A stretch of DNA of 64,000 nucleotides. Source: AP-15 sp963790875 (GTDB taxonomy: Bacteria; Pseudomonadota; Alphaproteobacteria; ATCC43930; CGMCC-115725). Below, one piece after another: positions 60,701 through 64,000 of this stretch. Positions within the stretch are counted from its first letter, which is position 1. Every line of letters starts with the position of its first letter. Made by a program: the position numbers and the translations under genes. The stretch is taken from assembly GCA_963790875.1 (NCBI GenBank), contig CAWBQT010000016.1:496001-560000 (forward strand). Direction: 5' to 3'. The notes below the pieces were generated by a model. That model did not search any database. It was not told where the DNA came from and was given only the letters and a program-made list of their open reading frames with translations.

Positions 60701-60897
60701 AGCCACTCGGTGTCGCGATCATCGGCGGCCTGCTCGTCTCGCAATGGCTGACGCTCTATACGACGCCGGTCATCTACCTCTATCTCGACCGGCTCGCTCG
60801 CTGGCTCGGCCGCCCTTACCGGCCGTCGCGGGTGGCGGAAGCGCTGTCGGGTGAGGGGCGGCCGGCGTTCACGCCGGAGCGGCAGGGCGCGGAGTGA
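57748..60897 (+). CDS. mdtB: RND multidrug efflux permease (MdtB-like)
   Basis: A 1049-residue proton-driven pump with the 12-helix RND layout. It starts SEPFIRRPIATSLLMLGVLV, has PNVDFPTITVTAQYPGADP, VPLSLLATFGVMYAAGFSLD, and the proton-relay helix ISVGFIVDDAIVMIENIVRY with the paired aspartates. Second-half landmarks are GIVKKNAIMMIDFALQAE and RPIMMTTFAALFGAMPIAFG. ATG 57748 is the family start; the frame overlaps the adaptor gene upstream. In MdtBC pumps the two permeases assemble as a heterotrimer, and the adjacent paralogue supports this. Confidence 0.93.
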   Translation: MSISEPFIRRPIATSLLMLGVLVFGIGAYNLLPVAAVPNVDFPTITVTAQYPGADPSTMASAVATPLETQFTAIPSLSQMTSFSGVGITSISLQFDLNRSVDAAASDVQQAINAASGVLPQNMPTPPTYRKVNPADFPVLIYAIHSDAIPPYKIDDYANNVIADQLSTQPGVGQVFVFGAMPYAARVQINPAALAAKGIGLEDVRSALINATVNNPKGEIESEHQAIALDTNDQLFDAAHYGDVIIAWRNGAPVRIKDVGDVINSVQNERLRSWFGDQRAEGIAIQKAPGANTIDVVDRIQTLLPKLEQSLPPAVHVDLMSDRSQTTRASIRDVQFTMMLTIALVVIVIFLFLRTLWATIIPSLAVPLSLLATFGVMYAAGFSLDNISLMALTISVGFIVDDAIVMIENIVRYIEQGMRPFDAALKGAGQIGFTIISITFSLIAVFIPLFFMGGIIGRLFREFSVTVAVAVMASAAISLTLTPVLCSLFLKQEGLHPKGRFNRGAERVYEAALRGYDRGLNFVFRHQFSALLATLLLMVATGYLYVIMPKGFFPQQDTGFIFGELDVRQDASFAQTDKIRRKVVNIVMHDPGVQGVFSYDGATPYNPAENTARIFWGLKPYEERDANAEQIIARLRKQVAGIEGAKFFMQVPQNITVGGRLSRTQYQYTLTDTNNDELNHWAPILEREMKKLRELEDVASDQQVAAAHLAIDIDRDAASRLGLSANLIDQSLYDAFGQRQVATIYTATNQYKVVLEVQPQFQHDPNLLSKIYVDGPTGAEVPLSSFAHFTRKTEPLIINHQGIFPAVTLSFNLAPGVALGQAVNAIAAMTDRLHVPPTLNASFQGTAQAFQASLSSMPLLVAAAILVVYIVLGILYESYIHPITILSALPSAGVGALLMLMLLHYELSVIAIVGIILLIGIVKKNAIMMIDFALQAERLEGKSAQEAIHQACLLRFRPIMMTTFAALFGAMPIAFGRGGGAELRQPLGVAIIGGLLVSQWLTLYTTPVIYLYLDRLARWLGRPYRPSRVAEALSGEGRPAFTPERQGAE

Positions 60898-60996
60898 GCC
60901 CACTACCTCTGCGGTCGTCGAACGCCATGAAATGAGAAGGCGCCTGATGTCCGACCCCGGCGGACATCGCACTTCGAACAGAACATCGAGGTTTCG

Positions 60997-63900
60997 ATGA
61001 ATATTTCGGAACCCTTCATCCGCCGACCGATCGCCACCTCGCTGCTGATGCTTGGCGTGCTGGTGTTCGGCATTGCCGCCTACGGGTTGCTGCCGGTGGC
61101 GGCACTGCCGAACGTCGATTTCCCGACGATTACCGTCGCCGTTAACTATCCCGGGGCGAGTCCGGACACGATGGCTTCGGCAGTCGCCACCCCGCTCGAA
61201 CAGCAATTTGCCGCGATTCCGTCGCTCGACCAGATGACGTCGACGAGCGGTATCGGATCCTTGTCCATCACGCTGCAATTCGAGCTGTCGCGCAATATCG
61301 ATGCAGCCGCGGAGGACGTGCAGCAAGCGATCAACGCGGCGAGCGGTCTCTTGCCGCCCGATCTGCCGAGCCCGCCGACCTACCGCAAGACCAATCCGGC
61401 CGACCGGCCGGTCCTGATCTATGCGGTGCATTCGAAGGGGCTGCCAATCTATCGCGTCGACGATTTTGCCTATGTGATCCTGGCGCAGAAGCTGTCGACG
61501 GTGCCCGGCGTCTCCGAGGCGAGGATCTTCGGCCAGCAAACCTATGCGGCGCATGTCCAGATCAACCCCGGGGCGTTGGCCTCGCGCGGGCTCGGCTTTG
61601 AGGACGTGCGCAATGCGCTGGTGGCGACGACGCTCGATCGGCCGAAGGGCGATCTTGAAGGCGCGCACCAGACCTACACCCTCGACACCAACGACCAGCT
61701 CTTCAACGCCGCCGCTTATGACGATGTGATCATCGCCTATCGCAATGGCGCGCCGGTGCGCGTCAAGGATGTCGGGCGGGCAGTCGATTCGACGCAATAC
61801 GCCCGCAGCGGCTCCTGGTTTTTCGACACCAAGGCCGAGGGCCTGGCAATCCAGCGCCAGGCCGGCGCCAATACGATCCAGCTGGTCGACACGATCAAGG
61901 CGATGGTTCCGCGAATCATGGAATCGTTTCCGCCTTCAATCAAAGTCGACCTGGTGTCCGATCGCTCGCTCGTCATCCGCGCGGCCGTGCACGATGTACA
62001 ATTCACGATGATGATGACGATCGGACTCGTAATTCTTGTGATCTTTTTGTTTCTGCGGACCTTGTGGGCAACGATTATTCCTAGTCTAGCCGTACCACTG
62101 TCCTTGCTGGCGACCTTTGCCATCATGTATGCAGTGGGCTACAGTCTCGACAACATCTCTTTGATGGCGCTGACGATCTCGGTCGGGTTCATCGTCGACG
62201 ACGCTGTCGTGATGATCGAAAACATTGTCCGCTATATCGAGATGGGTGACCGGCCGTTCGAGGCGGCACTCAAGGGCGCCGGGCAGATCGGCTTTACGAT
62301 CATTTCGATCACCTTTTCGCTGATCGCGGTTTTCATCCCGCTGTTGTTTATGGGCGGCATCATCGGTCGCCTCTTTCGTGAGTTCGCGGTCACGGTTTCG
62401 GTCGCGGTGGTGGCCTCGGCGGCAATCTCGCTGACCCTGACGCCGGTTTTGTGCTCGTTGTTTCTGAAGGAGCAGGCGCTGCATCCGACCGGCTGGTTGA
62501 ACCGGGCGCTCGAGGGCGGGTTCAATTGGATGCTGCGCGGATATGGGCGCGGCCTCGACTTTGTCTTTCGTCATCAGCTTCCGACATTTCTGTCGACTTT
62601 GGCGCTGATCGTGCTGACCGGCTATCTCTATGCGGCTATACCGAAGGGCTTTTTCCCCGAACAGGACACTGGTTTTATTTTTGGTCAGGCCGACGCGCGC
62701 GAAGACATCTCGTATTATGGCATGTCCGAACTGGTGCATAAAATCGTCGATATCGTGCGCCGGGATCCGGATGTTTCAGGCGTTTTCGCCTATACCGGTG
62801 CCACCGCCTACAATCCAACCGAAAATACAGCGCGTGTCTTCATCCAACTAGTGCCGCACAACCAGCGTTCGCTGACCTCTAACCAGATAATCCAGCGCCT
62901 GCGCCCGAAAGTGGCCGTTGTCCAGGGCCTTAAATTCTTTATGCAATCGGGGCAGGACATCAGCATCGGCGGGCGGCTCAGCCGTACTCTCTACCAATAT
63001 ACATTGACCGACACGGACCCGGACGAGCTCAATCATTGGGCGCCGATCCTCGAGCGGGGGATGAAGAAGCTTCCGGAATTGCAGGACGTCGCCTCCGACT
63101 TGCAGATCGCCGCGCCGCATATCGGCATTGAGATCGACCGCGATGCGGCTTCGCAACTCGGTATTTCGCCATCGCTGATTGACGCGACATTGTATGACGC
63201 ATTCGGCCAGCGACAAGTCGCCACGATGTACACCTCGAAGAACCAATACAAGGTGATCCTGGAGGTGCAGCCGCAGTTCCAGGATGATCCGACGGCGCTT
63301 GCGAAGATCTATGTTGCCGGGCCGAATGGCGTGCAGATCCCGCTCAGCGCCTTTGCCCATTTTGCGCCGAAAATCGAATCGCTGTCGGTCAATCACCAGG
63401 GACAGTTCCCGGCGGTGACATTGTCGTTCAATCTGGCGCCGGGCGTGGCGCTCGGCCAGGCGGTGGACAGGATCCAGGCGCTCACCGCGGAGTTGCGCAC
63501 GCCGGCGACGCTCGACGGGTCGTTTCAAGGGACGGCGCAGGCGTTCCAGGCTTCGCTATCCTCGACACCGCTGCTGGTCGCGGCCGCGATCCTTGTCGTC
63601 TACATCGTCCTGGGCGTGCTCTACGAGAGCTATATTCACCCGATCACGATCTTGTCCGCTCTGCCGTCGGCCGGCGTTGGCGCATTGCTGGCGCTGATGC
63701 TGCTGCATTATGATTTGAGCGTGATCGCTATGATCGGCATCATTCTGCTGATCGGCATCGTCAAAAAGAACGCGATCATGATGATCGACTTCGCGCTGCA
63801 GGCGGAGCGAATCGAGGGCAAGAGCCCGCGCGATGCGATTTATCAGGCGTGCCTCTTGCGGTTCCGGCCGATCATGATGACGACCTTTGCGGCGCTGCTC

Positions 63901-64000
63901 GGCAGCCTGCCGATCGCGTTGGGGCAGGGCGCGGGCTCGGAATTGCGCCGGCCGCTCGGCATCGCGATCGTCGGCGGGCTGCTCGTGTCGCAGTGGCTGA
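60997..64000 (+). CDS. mdtC: RND multidrug efflux permease (MdtC-like), cut by window end
   Basis: A paralogue of the preceding pump, with 1001 residues present and still open at the right edge. It begins NISEPFIRRPIATSLLMLGV, shares PNVDFPTITVAVNYPGASPD, the proton-relay FIVDDAVVMIENIVRYIE, and GIVKKNAIMMIDFALQAERI, and reaches PLGIAIVGGLLVSQWL close to the last helices. Only about 40-50 residues are missing. Long stretches of near-identical DNA with the previous gene (for example around 58800/62050 and 60480/63730) show an old tandem duplication, possibly kept similar by gene conversion. Confidence 0.92.
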   Translation, partial: MNISEPFIRRPIATSLLMLGVLVFGIAAYGLLPVAALPNVDFPTITVAVNYPGASPDTMASAVATPLEQQFAAIPSLDQMTSTSGIGSLSITLQFELSRNIDAAAEDVQQAINAASGLLPPDLPSPPTYRKTNPADRPVLIYAVHSKGLPIYRVDDFAYVILAQKLSTVPGVSEARIFGQQTYAAHVQINPGALASRGLGFEDVRNALVATTLDRPKGDLEGAHQTYTLDTNDQLFNAAAYDDVIIAYRNGAPVRVKDVGRAVDSTQYARSGSWFFDTKAEGLAIQRQAGANTIQLVDTIKAMVPRIMESFPPSIKVDLVSDRSLVIRAAVHDVQFTMMMTIGLVILVIFLFLRTLWATIIPSLAVPLSLLATFAIMYAVGYSLDNISLMALTISVGFIVDDAVVMIENIVRYIEMGDRPFEAALKGAGQIGFTIISITFSLIAVFIPLLFMGGIIGRLFREFAVTVSVAVVASAAISLTLTPVLCSLFLKEQALHPTGWLNRALEGGFNWMLRGYGRGLDFVFRHQLPTFLSTLALIVLTGYLYAAIPKGFFPEQDTGFIFGQADAREDISYYGMSELVHKIVDIVRRDPDVSGVFAYTGATAYNPTENTARVFIQLVPHNQRSLTSNQIIQRLRPKVAVVQGLKFFMQSGQDISIGGRLSRTLYQYTLTDTDPDELNHWAPILERGMKKLPELQDVASDLQIAAPHIGIEIDRDAASQLGISPSLIDATLYDAFGQRQVATMYTSKNQYKVILEVQPQFQDDPTALAKIYVAGPNGVQIPLSAFAHFAPKIESLSVNHQGQFPAVTLSFNLAPGVALGQAVDRIQALTAELRTPATLDGSFQGTAQAFQASLSSTPLLVAAAILVVYIVLGVLYESYIHPITILSALPSAGVGALLALMLLHYDLSVIAMIGIILLIGIVKKNAIMMIDFALQAERIEGKSPRDAIYQACLLRFRPIMMTTFAALLGSLPIALGQGAGSELRRPLGIAIVGGLLVSQWL

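Noticed and set aside
60175..61797. 540-residue minus-strand frame bridging the two RND genes
   Set aside because: Antisense to conserved transmembrane pump sequence in both genes; no independent support.

Overview
The window is GC-rich DNA from what looks like an alphaproteobacterium, probably a soil or rhizosphere Rhodospirillales/Rhizobiales-type organism. The pointers are an ATP12-type F1-ATPase assembly chaperone, a DUF2852 protein, isovaleryl-CoA dehydrogenase, TauD-type dioxygenases and several CoA and organic-acid catabolic genes. This is inference from gene content; there is no rRNA, and the only tRNA is tRNA-Leu(GAG).

Layout. 0-11.7 kb is a catabolic and housekeeping stretch: the end of a glutamate symporter, a pRiA4b ORF-3-like protein, fumarylacetoacetase-family hydrolase, TauD dioxygenase, VOC protein, SDR, a Do-like protease, soluble transhydrogenase, a divergent amidohydrolase/enolase-superfamily pair, and isovaleryl-CoA dehydrogenase. 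11.7-18.4 kb is mostly core: tRNA-Leu, a close-packed lipB-rarA-rluC-like-ATP12 run, YqgE, peroxiredoxin, then a TetR regulator beside a DUF2852 gene whose promoter carries a strong palindrome. 18.4-33.7 kb holds MFS transporters, Nudix, duplicated VOC genes, two class III nucleotide cyclases, Kup, a TPR protein, an epimerase and glycerol kinase.

33.7-40.1 kb is a decaying accessory region. It contains a frameshifted DUF5996 gene, a cupin running into a many-times-broken gene, a serine recombinase gene split by a 1631-bp IS1380-family element with a CTAG target duplication, an AT-rich orphan RES-domain toxin gene, a hypothetical gene, and an MFS gene lacking its 5' end and an internal block. 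40-46 kb returns to metabolism (RDD, DUF1330, threonine ammonia-lyase, penicillin acylase family, CaiB/BaiF CoA-transferase).

46.2-53.8 kb is the most unusual part: a secreted beta-strand-repeat protein, a 91-residue protein, and a very large exported protein that joins a C39-peptidase-like domain, a tract with 43 histidines in about 97 residues, and an RHS/YD-repeat shell. Both large genes are split by a single +1 frameshift. 53.9-64 kb encodes an ScsB/DsbD-like thiol reductase with a small membrane protein, then an mdtABC-type RND efflux operon; its second pump gene runs off the window.

Most promising as undescribed biology: the C39-His-RHS cassette, and the TetR/DUF2852 operator arrangement. 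Most informative about genome history: the IS that splits the recombinase and can be removed on paper to restore its reading frame.
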